Shown one piece after another: positions 18,924-27,268 of a stretch of 64,000 bases of DNA (its first letter is position 1; each line of letters opens with the position of its first letter). The position numbers and the translations under genes were made by a program. Source of the DNA: Patescibacteria group bacterium (GTDB taxonomy: Bacteria; Patescibacteria; Paceibacteria; UBA6257; 2-01-FULL-56-20); the NCBI GenBank assembly GCA_018971305.1, contig JAGXBC010000003.1:1-64000 (forward strand), written 5' to 3'. A model generated the notes under the pieces. The model ran no database searches and was not told the origin of the DNA. It saw only the letters and a program-made list of their open reading frames with translations.

Positions 18924-18986
18924 GATGACGAATCGGGGTTTTATAAATTTTGGTCGATTGGCAAAACTTACCCCGTCGCAGTCATC
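18924..18986 (+). promoter_or_regulatory. Structured 5' leader of tuf
   Basis: GATGAC...CGGGG-TTTT pairs with AAAAC-tta-CCCCG...GTCATC, making an interrupted stem of about 15 pairs around a ~20-base loop. It is not followed by T residues, so it is a leader structure rather than a terminator. Role unknown. Confidence 0.5.
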
Positions 18987-19033
18987 AAACGCGCAATAAA
19001 ATATAAAATAAATTAAAAATAAAATTAACTAAC

Positions 19034-20233
19034 ATGGCGGAAAAAGAAAAATTTAACCGATCTAAGCCCCACGTTAACGTGGGAACCATCGGACACGTTG
19101 ACCACGGTAAGACCACTCTCACTGCCGCGATCACGCACGTTTTGCATTTAAAAGGGTGGGCTAAGAAAGAAGAGTCGGTTGATCAAATCGACAATGCTCC
19201 GGAGGAAAAGGCTCGTGGTATTACTATTGCCTTACACCACTCGGAGTATGAATCTGAAAAGCGCCACTACGCGCACGTGGACGCTCCAGGACACGCCGAT
19301 TACATCAAAAACATGATTACCGGAGCCGCTCAGATGGATGGCGCGGTATTGGTAGTCGCCGCCACGGACGGCCCGATGCCGCAGACGCGCGAGCACATAC
19401 TTTTGGCTCGTCAGGTAGGCGTTCCGAACATAGTTGTGTTCCTCAACAAAGTTGACCAGGTTGATGACCCGGAGCTTATTGACCTTGTTGAATCCGAGGT
19501 GCGAGAACTTTTGAAGAAATATGAATTCCCCGGCGACACTACTCCCGTTATCCGCGGTTCGGCCTTGAAGGCTTTGAACGTCAAATCTGCGGATGAGCCG
19601 GACGCTAAACCTATCTTGGATTTGATTAAAGCGCTTGATGAATTCATCCCGGATCCGGTACGTGATTTGGAGAAGCCGTTCCTGATGCCGATTGAAGACA
19701 TTTTCTCCATTGAAGGACGCGGTACGGTTGTTACCGGACGCGTGGAGAGAGGAAAAGTGAAGGTCAACGAAGAAATTGAAATTATCGGCTTGAAACCGAC
19801 CCAGAAAACGGTTGTTACGGGCATAGAAATGTTCAACAAGCTGTTGGACGAAGGTATGGCCGGAGACAACGTGGGAATCTTGCTCCGTGGTCTAAAGAAA
19901 GAAGACGTGGAGCGCGGACAGGTTCTTGCCAAACCGGGTTCTGTTACGCCGCATAGCGAATTTGAAGCTCAGGTTTACATCTTGAGCAAAGAGGAAGGCG
20001 GACGCCACTCGCCGTTCTTCGGCGGTTACAAACCGCAGTTCTATATCAGGACTACGGACGTGACTGGAGAAGTTACTTTGCCCACAGGAATGGAAATGGT
20101 TATGCCTGGCGACACGGTTACTTTAACTATCAAGCTTATTTCCCCGGTTGCTTTGGAAGAAAAACAGAGGTTCGCTATTCGCGAAGGCGGTAAGACCGTC
20201 GGCGCCGGTGCGGTCACGAAGATAGTCAAATAA
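19034..20233 (+). CDS. tuf: Elongation factor Tu
   Basis: 399 aa. Delivers aminoacyl-tRNA to the ribosome. G1 G-H-V-D-H-G-K-T-T, switch I R-G-I-T-I, G3 D-A-P-G-H (Ala where E. coli has Cys81), G4 N-K-V-D, G5 S-A-L-K, then beta-barrel domains II and III ending G-A-V-T-K-I-V-K. The usual N-T-S-H-V-E-Y after the switch reads A-L-H-H-S-E-Y. Own promoter and structured leader, no Shine-Dalgarno sequence. rpsJ follows after 56 bases without a terminator. Confidence 0.99.
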   Translation: MAEKEKFNRSKPHVNVGTIGHVDHGKTTLTAAITHVLHLKGWAKKEESVDQIDNAPEEKARGITIALHHSEYESEKRHYAHVDAPGHADYIKNMITGAAQMDGAVLVVAATDGPMPQTREHILLARQVGVPNIVVFLNKVDQVDDPELIDLVESEVRELLKKYEFPGDTTPVIRGSALKALNVKSADEPDAKPILDLIKALDEFIPDPVRDLEKPFLMPIEDIFSIEGRGTVVTGRVERGKVKVNEEIEIIGLKPTQKTVVTGIEMFNKLLDEGMAGDNVGILLRGLKKEDVERGQVLAKPGSVTPHSEFEAQVYILSKEEGGRHSPFFGGYKPQFYIRTTDVTGEVTLPTGMEMVMPGDTVTLTIKLISPVALEEKQRFAIREGGKTVGAGAVTKIVK

Positions 20234-20289
20234 AAGAGATTGTGATGTCGACATTGATGCCGATGTCCCCAAGCTACTTAAAAAGTTAA

Positions 20290-20622
20290 ATGCCTAAGAA
20301 AAAAGAAGCAGACATTCCGCAGAAATTGCGGTTGAAAATACAGTCCTACGATCATAAGCTGATTGATAATTCTTCGCGCCAGATTATTGAGGCGGCGGAG
20401 AGAAATGATGCTAAGGTCGTAGGACCGATCCCACTGCCCACGGCAATTAAGCGTTATACGGTTAACCGGTCAACTTTCGTGCACAAGGACTCGCGCGAAC
20501 AATTTGAACTCCGGGTTCATAAACGCTTGGTGGAAATAATGAATCCTTCTCAGAAAATAGTTGAATCATTAAGTAATCTGAATCTTCCGGCAGGAGTGGA
20601 TGTGGAAATTAAGATGGTCTAG
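20290..20622 (+). CDS. rpsJ: 30S ribosomal protein S10
   Basis: 110 aa. Binds the 30S head; in other bacteria it is also the NusE partner of NusB. Core motifs L-R-L-K-I-Q-S-Y-D-H and P-L-P-T-A-I-K-R-Y-T-V are intact; the N-terminus has a short extra Lys/Glu tail. It belongs to the tuf transcript and is followed by a strong terminator, which separates it from the rest of the S10 operon. Confidence 0.97.
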   Translation: MPKKKEADIPQKLRLKIQSYDHKLIDNSSRQIIEAAERNDAKVVGPIPLPTAIKRYTVNRSTFVHKDSREQFELRVHKRLVEIMNPSQKIVESLSNLNLPAGVDVEIKMV

Positions 20623-20641
20623 TAGGGATAAAATCCCGACT

Positions 20642-20669
20642 AAAAAATCGCCATATACGGCGGTTTTTT
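20642..20669. terminator. Bidirectional terminator between rpsJ and rplC
   Basis: AAAAAATCGCC-atatac-GGCGGTTTTTT, eleven pairs with A and T runs on the two sides, so it could end transcription from either direction. Confidence 0.88.
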
Positions 20670-20675
20670 AGATGT

Positions 20676-20704
20676 TTGACACGGAAAGGCTTTTGCTATA
20701 ACAT
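20676..20704 (+). promoter_or_regulatory. rplC operon promoter TTGACA-17-TAACAT
   Basis: Perfect -35 box just after a terminator. The -10 may be TAACAT (17 spacer) or TATAAC at 20697 (15 spacer). It would start the ~20-gene ribosomal transcript. Confidence 0.65.
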
Positions 20705-20768
20705 ACTATCGTCGCTTTAATGGACGTTCCAAATAATAATTAAAGGACGTTTTCACAAGGACAGCCGG

Positions 20769-20796
20769 TCGCCCGGGTGTGCTTGGGCGATTTTTT
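20769..20796 (+). promoter_or_regulatory. Terminator-like attenuator in the rplC leader
   Basis: TCGCCC-gggtgtgctt-GGGCGA followed by six T, 82 bases before rplC and 65 after the -10 box. By form it is an intrinsic terminator inside the leader, so the operon may be controlled by attenuation. GCCC at 20809 could compete for GGGC of the right arm as an antiterminator. Confidence 0.65.
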
Positions 20797-20799
20797 GTT

Positions 20800-20863
20800 A
20801 GACCCTTGGCCCGCGAGCTTGTGCGAGCGGTTGACGGGTCTTACATCCCGCAGAATGCGGGAT
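20800..20863 (+). promoter_or_regulatory. Two further leader hairpins before rplC
   Basis: Hairpin A: AGACCC (20800-20805) with GGGTCT (20836-20841), enclosing CCGC/GCGG. Hairpin B: ATCCCGC-agaat-GCGGGAT (20845-20863), ending 14 bases before the rplC ATG. Confidence 0.6.
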
Positions 20864-20877
20864 AGATTCAAAATAAA

Positions 20878-21414
20878 ATGTTTATTCTGGGCAGAAAACT
20901 TAAAATGAGCCAGATTTGGAAAGATAACAAAGTGGTCCCTATCACGGTTATTAAAGCCGAGCCGAATAAAGTATCTCTCGTGCGCACCAAGGAACGTGAC
21001 GGCTACGAAGCAGTCCAGGTTTCTTTGGGAAAGAAAAAAATAGAGTTCCGGGGCGGAGAATATAAGCAGGGAGACGAATTCGGCGTTGATGTTTTTCAGG
21101 AGGGAGATGTCGTCCGAGTTTCCGGACTTATGAAGGGCCGCGGCTTTCAGGGAACGGTAAAGCGGCACGGTTTCGGCGGAGGTCCGAAAACCCACGGCCA
21201 AAAAAATCGTTACCGTGCGGGTGGTTCTATCGGCAGCACGGCGCCGCAGAGAGTTATACCCGGCAGACGCATGGCTGGTCACATGGGCGACGAGCGCGTC
21301 ACGATAAAAAATCTAAAAGTAGCCGGCGTTGATAAAGAAAACAATCTTTTAATGATAAAAGGCGCTGTTCCCGGAGCAAGGGGCGGGCTTTTGGAAATAC
21401 AAAAGATAAAATAG
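20878..21414 (+). CDS. rplC: 50S ribosomal protein L3
   Basis: 178 aa, shorter than the 209 of E. coli because the surface loop is trimmed. Peptidyl-transferase-proximal loop G-R-G-F-Q-G-T-V-K-R-H and A-G-G-S-I-G-S-T-A are intact. The start at M-F-I-L-G-R-K matches the family N-terminus; a later Met (20908) would delete strand 1. First gene of the main ribosomal transcript. Confidence 0.97.
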   Translation: MFILGRKLKMSQIWKDNKVVPITVIKAEPNKVSLVRTKERDGYEAVQVSLGKKKIEFRGGEYKQGDEFGVDVFQEGDVVRVSGLMKGRGFQGTVKRHGFGGGPKTHGQKNRYRAGGSIGSTAPQRVIPGRRMAGHMGDERVTIKNLKVAGVDKENNLLMIKGAVPGARGGLLEIQKIK

Positions 21415-21432
21415 CCGAGATAATTCTTTATA

Positions 21433-22077
21433 ATGAAAGCCAAAATTTATAATTTAAAAAATGAAACTGTCGGCGAAATGGAATTGCCCGAAGGTATTTT
21501 TGGCGCCAAATGGAATCCGATTCTGATTGCCCAGGTTTTGCGTGCCCAGCTCGCAAATCAGCGCAGGCCGTGGGCTCATGCAAAAACGAGAGCGGAAGTG
21601 CGCGGCGGCGGCAGGAAACCATGGCGTCAGAAGGGAACAGGACGCGCCCGGCACGGTTCAATCCGGTCTCCTTTATGGGTCGGCGGAGGTAAGGCGCACG
21701 GACCGAATAAAGAAAGGGATTATTCGCAAAAGATTAACAAGAAAATGGGGCGTTTAGCGGTTTTTAGCGCCCTCGCCAGAAAGTTCAAAGAAGGAGAAAT
21801 AAAAGTTTTTGAAAACTTATCCATTGATGAACCGAAGACAAAAATTTTAGTTAATGCCCTGAGGCCGATTTTGAATCCGAAGAAAAATTCCAAAAAACTG
21901 GATGTGCTGTTGGTGGCGGAGAAGGGGAACAAGAATATTATGAGAGCGTCAGCCAATATACCCAAAACCAAAACATTGCGTCCCGAATCTCTGAACATCT
22001 ACGACATTCTGAACTACAAAAATATTTTTATAGAGAAAGATTCTGTCGGAACAATGAGTAAGCATTACAAACTATAA
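21433..22077 (+). CDS. rplD: 50S ribosomal protein L4
   Basis: 214 aa. The exit-tunnel loop G-G-G-R-K-P-W-R-Q-K-G-T-G-R-A-R is present near residue 57. In enterobacteria L4 represses the S10 operon through its leader. Its stop overlaps the rplW ATG by one base (TAATG), giving translational coupling. Confidence 0.97.
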   Translation: MKAKIYNLKNETVGEMELPEGIFGAKWNPILIAQVLRAQLANQRRPWAHAKTRAEVRGGGRKPWRQKGTGRARHGSIRSPLWVGGGKAHGPNKERDYSQKINKKMGRLAVFSALARKFKEGEIKVFENLSIDEPKTKILVNALRPILNPKKNSKKLDVLLVAEKGNKNIMRASANIPKTKTLRPESLNIYDILNYKNIFIEKDSVGTMSKHYKL

Positions 22078-22352
22078 TGTCGGATATCTTTTTAATAAAA
22101 AAACCTCTGATAACCGAACGTTCCACCGATCTTACTAAGATGGGCAAATATGTTTTTATCGTGAAAAATGAAGCGAATAAGAATGAGATCAAGAAAGCGA
22201 TGAAGGATATTTATAAAGTTGACGCCGTGGCCGTTAACATAGTCAAAAAGCCCTCAAAGCAGAAAAGAATGGGGCAAATAACCGGCCGGCAGTCCGGTTA
22301 CAAAAAAGCGATTGTTACTTTAAAGAAAGGGCAAAAAATAGATTTGCAATAA
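22077..22352 (+). CDS. rplW: 50S ribosomal protein L23
   Basis: 91 aa. Sits at the tunnel exit and is the docking site of trigger factor and SRP. L-I-T-E-R-S-T near the N-terminus and A-V-N-I-V-K-K-P are typical. Start overlaps the rplD stop. Confidence 0.96.
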   Translation: MSDIFLIKKPLITERSTDLTKMGKYVFIVKNEANKNEIKKAMKDIYKVDAVAVNIVKKPSKQKRMGQITGRQSGYKKAIVTLKKGQKIDLQ

Positions 22353-22364
22353 TAAAAATAATTT

Positions 22365-23189
22365 ATGAAATCTTATAAACCCACAACTAAATCGCGCCGA
22401 GCCATGACCAATGTTGATTATGGCGGATTGAGCAAGGTTGGCCCGCACAAGCCCCTTGTGGTTCGTTTGCGGTCCAACTCCGGCAGAAATTCGCAAGGAA
22501 GAATTACGACGAGGCACCAGGGTGGCGGCAATAAAAAGCTTTATCGGATGATTGATTTCCGCCAGAACGAATTTTTGAATATGCCGGCTGTCGTTACAAC
22601 CTTGGAGTACGATCCTTACAGGACGGCTTTTATCGCTTTGGTGAAGTATCAGAATGGAGAGAAGCGTTATATCCTGGCGCCGCAAGGAGTTTCCGTGGGC
22701 GACACGCTGATAGCAGGAGAATCGGTTCCTCTTAAAACCGGAAACCGCCTGAAATTAAAAAATATTCCCATAGGTCATCAAGTTTACAACATTGAAATAA
22801 GACCGGGAGCGGGAGGTCAAATCGCCCGTTCGGCCGGCTTATATGCCGAGGTTCTCGCTAACGCCGACGGTTATACCGACTTGAAGTTTCTTTCCGGAGA
22901 AATTCGACGCGTCATCTGGGAGTGCTACGCTTCGATCGGTCAGGTTTCTAATTCCGAGCACAACTTGGTTGTTATCGGCAAGGCCGGCCGTTCGCGTTGG
23001 CTTGGAGTTCGTCCGACGGTACGCGGCAGCGCAATGAACCCAGTTGATCATCCTTACGGTGGCGGTGAAGGCAGACAACCCCGTGGTACGCGCAAACCGA
23101 AAACGTTATGGGGCAAAGTTACTGGCGGTCACAAAACACGCAATAAAAAGAAGTGGTCGAGCAAACTTATCATCAAGCGCCGGAAATAA
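22365..23189 (+). CDS. rplB: 50S ribosomal protein L2
   Basis: 274 aa, full length. Conserved G-R-I-T-T-R-H-Q-G-G-G near residue 47 and the functionally critical His in A-M-N-P-V-D-H-P-Y-G-G-G-E-G-R near 229. Primary 23S binder next to the peptidyl-transferase centre. Confidence 0.98.
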   Translation: MKSYKPTTKSRRAMTNVDYGGLSKVGPHKPLVVRLRSNSGRNSQGRITTRHQGGGNKKLYRMIDFRQNEFLNMPAVVTTLEYDPYRTAFIALVKYQNGEKRYILAPQGVSVGDTLIAGESVPLKTGNRLKLKNIPIGHQVYNIEIRPGAGGQIARSAGLYAEVLANADGYTDLKFLSGEIRRVIWECYASIGQVSNSEHNLVVIGKAGRSRWLGVRPTVRGSAMNPVDHPYGGGEGRQPRGTRKPKTLWGKVTGGHKTRNKKKWSSKLIIKRRK

Positions 23190-23210
23190 CGGCAGATATC
23201 AAATAAATTT

Positions 23211-23549
23211 ATGTCACGCAGTCTAAAAAAAGGTCCTTACGTAGACCCAAAACTTTTAAAAAAGATTTCCAAGATAAAACCAGAAAACAATGTGGTTATT
23301 AAGACGTGGTCGCGGGCGTCGGAAATTTCTCCGGAAATGGTCGGATTTATTTTCGGTGTTCACAACGGAAAACAATTCATAGACGTGAGGGTGAGCGAGG
23401 AAATGGTCGGGCATCGTCTAGGGGAATTTTCGCCCACGAGAAAATTTGTACGGCATGGCGGCAAGATGCAAAAAGAATTGGAAGCAGGAGCTGCTGCTAC
23501 GGCCGGGGCTGCAACTGCCGCTGCGGTTAATAAAGAAGTAAAGAAATAA
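23211..23549 (+). CDS. rpsS: 30S ribosomal protein S19
   Basis: 112 aa against ~92 usually. The core runs M-S-R-S-L-K-K-G-P-Y to F-S-P-T-R-K-F; after it comes an Ala-rich tail of ~25 residues (A-A-A-T-A-G-A-A-T-A-A-A) ending in Lys. Forms the head with S13. Confidence 0.96.
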   Translation: MSRSLKKGPYVDPKLLKKISKIKPENNVVIKTWSRASEISPEMVGFIFGVHNGKQFIDVRVSEEMVGHRLGEFSPTRKFVRHGGKMQKELEAGAAATAGAATAAAVNKEVKK

Positions 23550-23576
23550 AGAAAAGACGCTAAGATTAATAAAATC

Positions 23577-24092
23577 ATGACGAAACAAACAGCCAAATTG
23601 AATTATCTTCGCATAACACCGCGTAAAGTGCGGGCAGTTGCCGACTTGATCAGGGGCTTGTCCGTTAACGAAGCGGAAGCCCAGCTTTTGGCCATTCGCC
23701 GCAGACCGGCTGTTAATCTTTTAAAACTTTTGCGCTCGGCAGTAGCCGATCTTAAGAACAATAAAAAGATGGAGCCTGAGAAGTTTTATGTGGAAACGAT
23801 ACAGGTTGATCAGGGACCGATGCTCAAAAGGTCTTTGCCGAGAGCTCGCGGCATGGCAACTCCTATACAAAAGAAGATGAGCCATGTTACTCTTGTACTT
23901 GCGGAAAATCTCAAACTGGCCTCTCCCCGATTTAAAATAGTTGTGCCGAAGAAAATAAAGTTGCCTCCGGGAGAAGACAAATCAAGGAATCGCGAAAAGA
24001 AACCCCAGGAAAAAGAAGTTGCGGGAACCAAGCCGAAAAAACCGGGATTTTTCAAGAAAATATTCAATAGAAAAGCCGGATTCGCCAAATAA
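23577..24092 (+). CDS. rplV: 50S ribosomal protein L22 with long basic tail
   Basis: 171 aa; the L22 core is ~110 residues (V-R-A-V-A-D-L-I-R-G near 18; R-A-R-G-M-A-T-P near 92 is the tunnel hairpin). The extra ~55 C-terminal residues are Lys/Pro rich (K-K-P-Q-E-K-E, K-P-K-K-P-G-F-F-K-K) and likely disordered, reaching rRNA or the surface. Four bases before rpsC. Confidence 0.95.
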   Translation: MTKQTAKLNYLRITPRKVRAVADLIRGLSVNEAEAQLLAIRRRPAVNLLKLLRSAVADLKNNKKMEPEKFYVETIQVDQGPMLKRSLPRARGMATPIQKKMSHVTLVLAENLKLASPRFKIVVPKKIKLPPGEDKSRNREKKPQEKEVAGTKPKKPGFFKKIFNRKAGFAK

Positions 24093-24095
24093 AAC

Positions 24096-24797
24096 ATGGG
24101 ACAAAAAATCCATCCAATTTCATATAGGTTAGGGGTAACCAAGGGCTGGCCAGTTCGCTGGTTTATTAAGGGTAAATTTGGAAAGTTTCTTGAAGAAGAC
24201 GAGGCAATCCGTAAGGTTATAAAATCAAAGATCAGCCAGGCGGGAATAGCCATAGTTGAAATAGAAAGGACGGCGGGGAATTTAAAGGTGTTCATTAAGG
24301 CGGCCCGGCCAGGATTTATTATCGGCCGCGGTGGCAAAGGGATAGAGGAATTGAACAAATTTATATCGCTTGCTCTCAAGAAGACGAGGAAAGCGAAGTC
24401 CAACGTCGGGTTAAGCGTGAATATTGAAGAATTAAAACGCTCGGAAATATCTTCGGTTTACGTTGCTCAGCAAATCGCTTGGGATTTGGAAAAACGCATG
24501 CCTTTCAGGCGCACGATTAAAAAGTATATTGAGAACATAATGCAAAATAAAGATATTAAAGGAGCGAAAATATTTTTATCTGGACGCTTGGACGGAAACG
24601 AAATCGCCAGGCGCGAATGGCTTTCTCGCGGTTCACTGCCCTTGCAAACATTGAGGTCTGATATAGATTATGGCCAGGCTACGGCGTTTACGACATATGG
24701 AACGATAGGGATAAAGGTCTGGCTCTACAAAGGAGAAATTTTTAATAAGGTAACTGACGATAAAGAGCCCAGAGCGAATCGTAATAATATGCGATAG
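24096..24797 (+). CDS. rpsC: 30S ribosomal protein S3
   Basis: 233 aa. KH domain with G-x-x-G loop in I-I-G-R-G-G-K-G-I (~75), C-terminal domain with R-R-E-W-L-S-R-G-S-L-P-L. With S4 and S5 it lines the mRNA entry tunnel. Confidence 0.98.
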   Translation: MGQKIHPISYRLGVTKGWPVRWFIKGKFGKFLEEDEAIRKVIKSKISQAGIAIVEIERTAGNLKVFIKAARPGFIIGRGGKGIEELNKFISLALKKTRKAKSNVGLSVNIEELKRSEISSVYVAQQIAWDLEKRMPFRRTIKKYIENIMQNKDIKGAKIFLSGRLDGNEIARREWLSRGSLPLQTLRSDIDYGQATAFTTYGTIGIKVWLYKGEIFNKVTDDKEPRANRNNMR

Positions 24798-24833
24798 CCA
24801 TTAGTATCTCTATTGGTAATCCGAAAAAATATC

Positions 24834-25244
24834 ATGTTAATACCCAAAAAAGTAAAACATAGGAAGTGGCAAAAAGGACGCTCTAAGAGCCGTTTAGTTG
24901 AAACGCGCGGAGTGGAATTGAATTACGGCCAATACGGTATCAAGGCAATGGAGCCTGCGTGGTTGAATTCCAAGCAGATTGAAGCTGCTAGAAAAAGTAT
25001 CACTAACCACCTGAAGCGCAGCGGCCGCCTTTGGATAAGGGTTTTCCCCGACAAACCTATTACCCTGCAAGCACCGGAAAAAACATTGGGCGGCGGCAAG
25101 GGAAGCGTGGATCATTATGTCTTCCCCGTTCGTCCGGGAAGGATTATTTTTGAGATTGACGGCGTGTCTTTGGAGCTCGCAAAAGAAGCATTGCGACTAG
25201 CAGGCCACAAGCTGCCATTCAAATGTAAAATTGTAACTAAATAA
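24834..25244 (+). CDS. rplP: 50S ribosomal protein L16
   Basis: 136 aa. I chose the ATG that gives the invariant N-terminus M-L-I-P-K-K-V-K-H-R-K; an in-frame GTG 21 bases earlier is not needed. The loop G-x-G-K-G (G-G-G-K-G-S-V-D) near residue 80 approaches A-site tRNA. Confidence 0.97.
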   Translation: MLIPKKVKHRKWQKGRSKSRLVETRGVELNYGQYGIKAMEPAWLNSKQIEAARKSITNHLKRSGRLWIRVFPDKPITLQAPEKTLGGGKGSVDHYVFPVRPGRIIFEIDGVSLELAKEALRLAGHKLPFKCKIVTK

Positions 25245-25252
25245 CCGCCAAT

Positions 25253-25459
25253 ATGAAAAAGAAAGAAATCCAAGATTTAAAAAGTAAGCCGAAAGCTGAG
25301 CTTCTCAATTTCGTTAAGGAGGGACGAGAGAGGTTGCGGGTTTTAAGGTTTGATCTGGCGGCAGGGAAGGTTAAGGACGTGACCGAACTGAGGAGCATGC
25401 GCAAGGATTTGGCACGAGCATTAACCTTTATTAAACAAGCCGACAAACAAGAAAAATAA
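25253..25459 (+). CDS. rpmC: 50S ribosomal protein L29
   Basis: 68 aa, two-helix hairpin near the tunnel exit. E-L-R-S-M-R-K-D-L-A-R near the end is the family signature. Confidence 0.93.
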   Translation: MKKKEIQDLKSKPKAELLNFVKEGRERLRVLRFDLAAGKVKDVTELRSMRKDLARALTFIKQADKQEK

Positions 25460-25463
25460 AATT

Positions 25464-25799
25464 ATGAAAACACCAGAAATTAAAAAAATCAAGAAGCTTG
25501 CGCTGCAGGGAGTTGTGGTAAGCGATAAGATGCAGAAAACTCGTACGGTTGCCGTTTACCGTTTAAAAAAGCACCCAAAGTATCTAAAGTATTATAAGGT
25601 TACTACCAAATTCAAGGCCCATGACGAAGAGAATCAATATCATGTCGGTGATGTCGTGGTTATGGAAGAAACGCGGCCGATGTCCAGAGACAAGAGATGG
25701 AGAATAGTTAAGAAAATATCTACCCGACATTTGCCAGACGCAGAACCTATGGCGGACGAGGATAGCAACAAACCAAAAATAGAAGAAACCAGCAAGTAG
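25464..25799 (+). CDS. rpsQ: 30S ribosomal protein S17 with acidic tail
   Basis: 111 aa against ~85. OB-fold core: L-Q-G-V-V-V-S-D-K-M-Q-K-T, then V-G-D-V-V-V-M-E-E-T-R-P-M-S. The last ~28 residues form an acidic tail ending E-E-T-S-K. Four bases after rpmC. Confidence 0.95.
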   Translation: MKTPEIKKIKKLALQGVVVSDKMQKTRTVAVYRLKKHPKYLKYYKVTTKFKAHDEENQYHVGDVVVMEETRPMSRDKRWRIVKKISTRHLPDAEPMADEDSNKPKIEETSK

Positions 25800-25809
25800 A
25801 ACCAAAACA

Positions 25810-26178
25810 ATGATACAAGAACGTTCAATTTTAAAAGTTGCCGACAATTCCGGGGCCAAAATAGTCCGCTGCTTTAGGATTCTTGGCGGAACGGGCAGGA
25901 GATACGCTAGAATCGGCGATGTTGTTGTTGCCTCCGTCCAGGTCGCGGAACCAAGAAAAACCGTAAAGAAAAAAGACATCGTAAAGGTGCTTGTGGTGCG
26001 CACGCGTGAGACCACTAAGCGTAAAGACGGTTCCTATGTGCGTTTTGATGAAAATGCCGTGGTAATAGTGGACGCTAAAAAAGAACCTACGGCTACCAGA
26101 ATTTTCGGTCCGATGCCCCGAGAACTAAAGGAAAAAGGTTTCGATAAATTAATGACTATGGCCGAAGAAATTGTTTAA
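25810..26178 (+). CDS. rplN: 50S ribosomal protein L14
   Basis: 122 aa, full length, highly conserved (A-D-N-S-G-A-K; R-I-F-G-P-M-P-R-E-L). Bridge B8 protein; also the RsfS contact site in bacteria. Confidence 0.98.
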   Translation: MIQERSILKVADNSGAKIVRCFRILGGTGRRYARIGDVVVASVQVAEPRKTVKKKDIVKVLVVRTRETTKRKDGSYVRFDENAVVIVDAKKEPTATRIFGPMPRELKEKGFDKLMTMAEEIV

Positions 26179-26182
26179 AACA

Positions 26183-26488
26183 ATGTATATAAAAAAGGGC
26201 GACAAAGTAAGAATATTATCAGGTAAAGACCGCGGCAAAGACGGTAATGTTTTGAGCGTCTTCCCCGTCGAGGGCAAGATAACAGTTGAAGGTTTGAATC
26301 TATATAAAAAACGTGTGCGTCCGAAACAGCAGGGTCAAAAAGGAGAAACAGTGCTTGTGCCGAGACCCCTTGTGGCTTCTAAAGCCAAACTTATTTGTCC
26401 CGGATGTAAAAATGCCGTGAGAGTTGGCTACCGTTTTGAGGGGCAGACAAAGGTTCGTTATTGTAAGAAATGTAAAGCGAACGTCTAA
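26183..26488 (+). CDS. rplX: 50S ribosomal protein L24
   Basis: 101 aa from the ATG four bases after the rplN stop; the upstream in-frame TTG overlaps rplN and is rejected. KOW motif G-D-K-V-R-I-L-S-G-K-D-R-G-K. The C-terminal half has C-P-G-C (74-77) and C-K-K-C (93-96), a zinc ribbon seen in many L24 proteins. Initiates 50S assembly. Confidence 0.96.
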   Translation: MYIKKGDKVRILSGKDRGKDGNVLSVFPVEGKITVEGLNLYKKRVRPKQQGQKGETVLVPRPLVASKAKLICPGCKNAVRVGYRFEGQTKVRYCKKCKANV

Positions 26489-26492
26489 ATAT

Positions 26493-26999
26493 ATGAAACA
26501 GGAACACAAACAACAAAATAACGAAGTGGCGGGATTTTTGGAAAAAATCGTCGTTAATGTTGGCATAGGGCGTTTAAGCGCTCAGCCAAACTTTGAAGAA
26601 AAAGGATTGCCGCAAATTACTCGCGACATCGCTTCGGCGTGTGGCCAAATGCCGCAGGTTCGACGCGCCAAAAAATCAATAGCCGGTTTTAAAACAAGAG
26701 AAGGACAGATTATCGGATTAAGGGCAACTCTGCGTCGCCGCAAGATGGTTGATTTTTTTGAGCGTTTAACTAAGATAGTATTGCCACGCGTTAAGGATTT
26801 CCGGGGACTGGAGCGCAGCATAATTGATGACGGCGGTACTTTAAATATCGGCCTCAGGGAGCAGTTTGTGTTTCCCGAGATAAATCCGGAGGAGTCGCAG
26901 GTCTCTTTTCCTTTGGGTATTAACCTTGTTCCAAAAGAGAAGAATCGCGAGAAGGCCGTCAAAAAATTTCTGGAATTGGGAGTGCCTTTAAAAAAATAA
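26493..26999 (+). CDS. rplE: 50S ribosomal protein L5
   Basis: 168 aa from the ATG four bases after rplX (an upstream GTG-type extension lies inside rplX). Binds 5S rRNA: V-V-N-V-G-I-G near 21, F-K-T-R-E-G near 66, R-G-L-E near 104. Shorter N-terminus than E. coli. Confidence 0.96.
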   Translation: MKQEHKQQNNEVAGFLEKIVVNVGIGRLSAQPNFEEKGLPQITRDIASACGQMPQVRRAKKSIAGFKTREGQIIGLRATLRRRKMVDFFERLTKIVLPRVKDFRGLERSIIDDGGTLNIGLREQFVFPEINPEESQVSFPLGINLVPKEKNREKAVKKFLELGVPLKK

Positions 27000-27038
27000 T
27001 TTATTGCGCGCTCTGCGTGCGTCAACTGAAATAAAATC

Positions 27039-27224
27039 ATGCCAAAAGAATCAGTAATAGCCAGAAGCAAAAAGAAGCCCAAATACTCCAGTCGCATAGT
27101 GCGGCGCTGTTTTCGCTGCGGCCGCAAGCGTGGCTATATGAGAGATTTCAATTTATGCAGGATATGTTTCAGAGAAATGGCTACTAATCAGGAAATACCC
27201 GGAGTTAAGAAAGCATCATGGTAG
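27039..27224 (+). CDS. rpsZ: 30S ribosomal protein S14, zinc-binding type
   Basis: 61 aa, the short zinc-dependent form. C-F-R-C and C-R-I-C (C-x2-C-x12-C-x2-C) hold one Zn. G-V-K-K-A-S-W C-terminus is typical. Confidence 0.97.
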   Translation: MPKESVIARSKKKPKYSSRIVRRCFRCGRKRGYMRDFNLCRICFREMATNQEIPGVKKASW

Positions 27225-27268
27225 CCGCCTATTCCATTAATTTATAAATCGCAAATAAAAATATTTAT

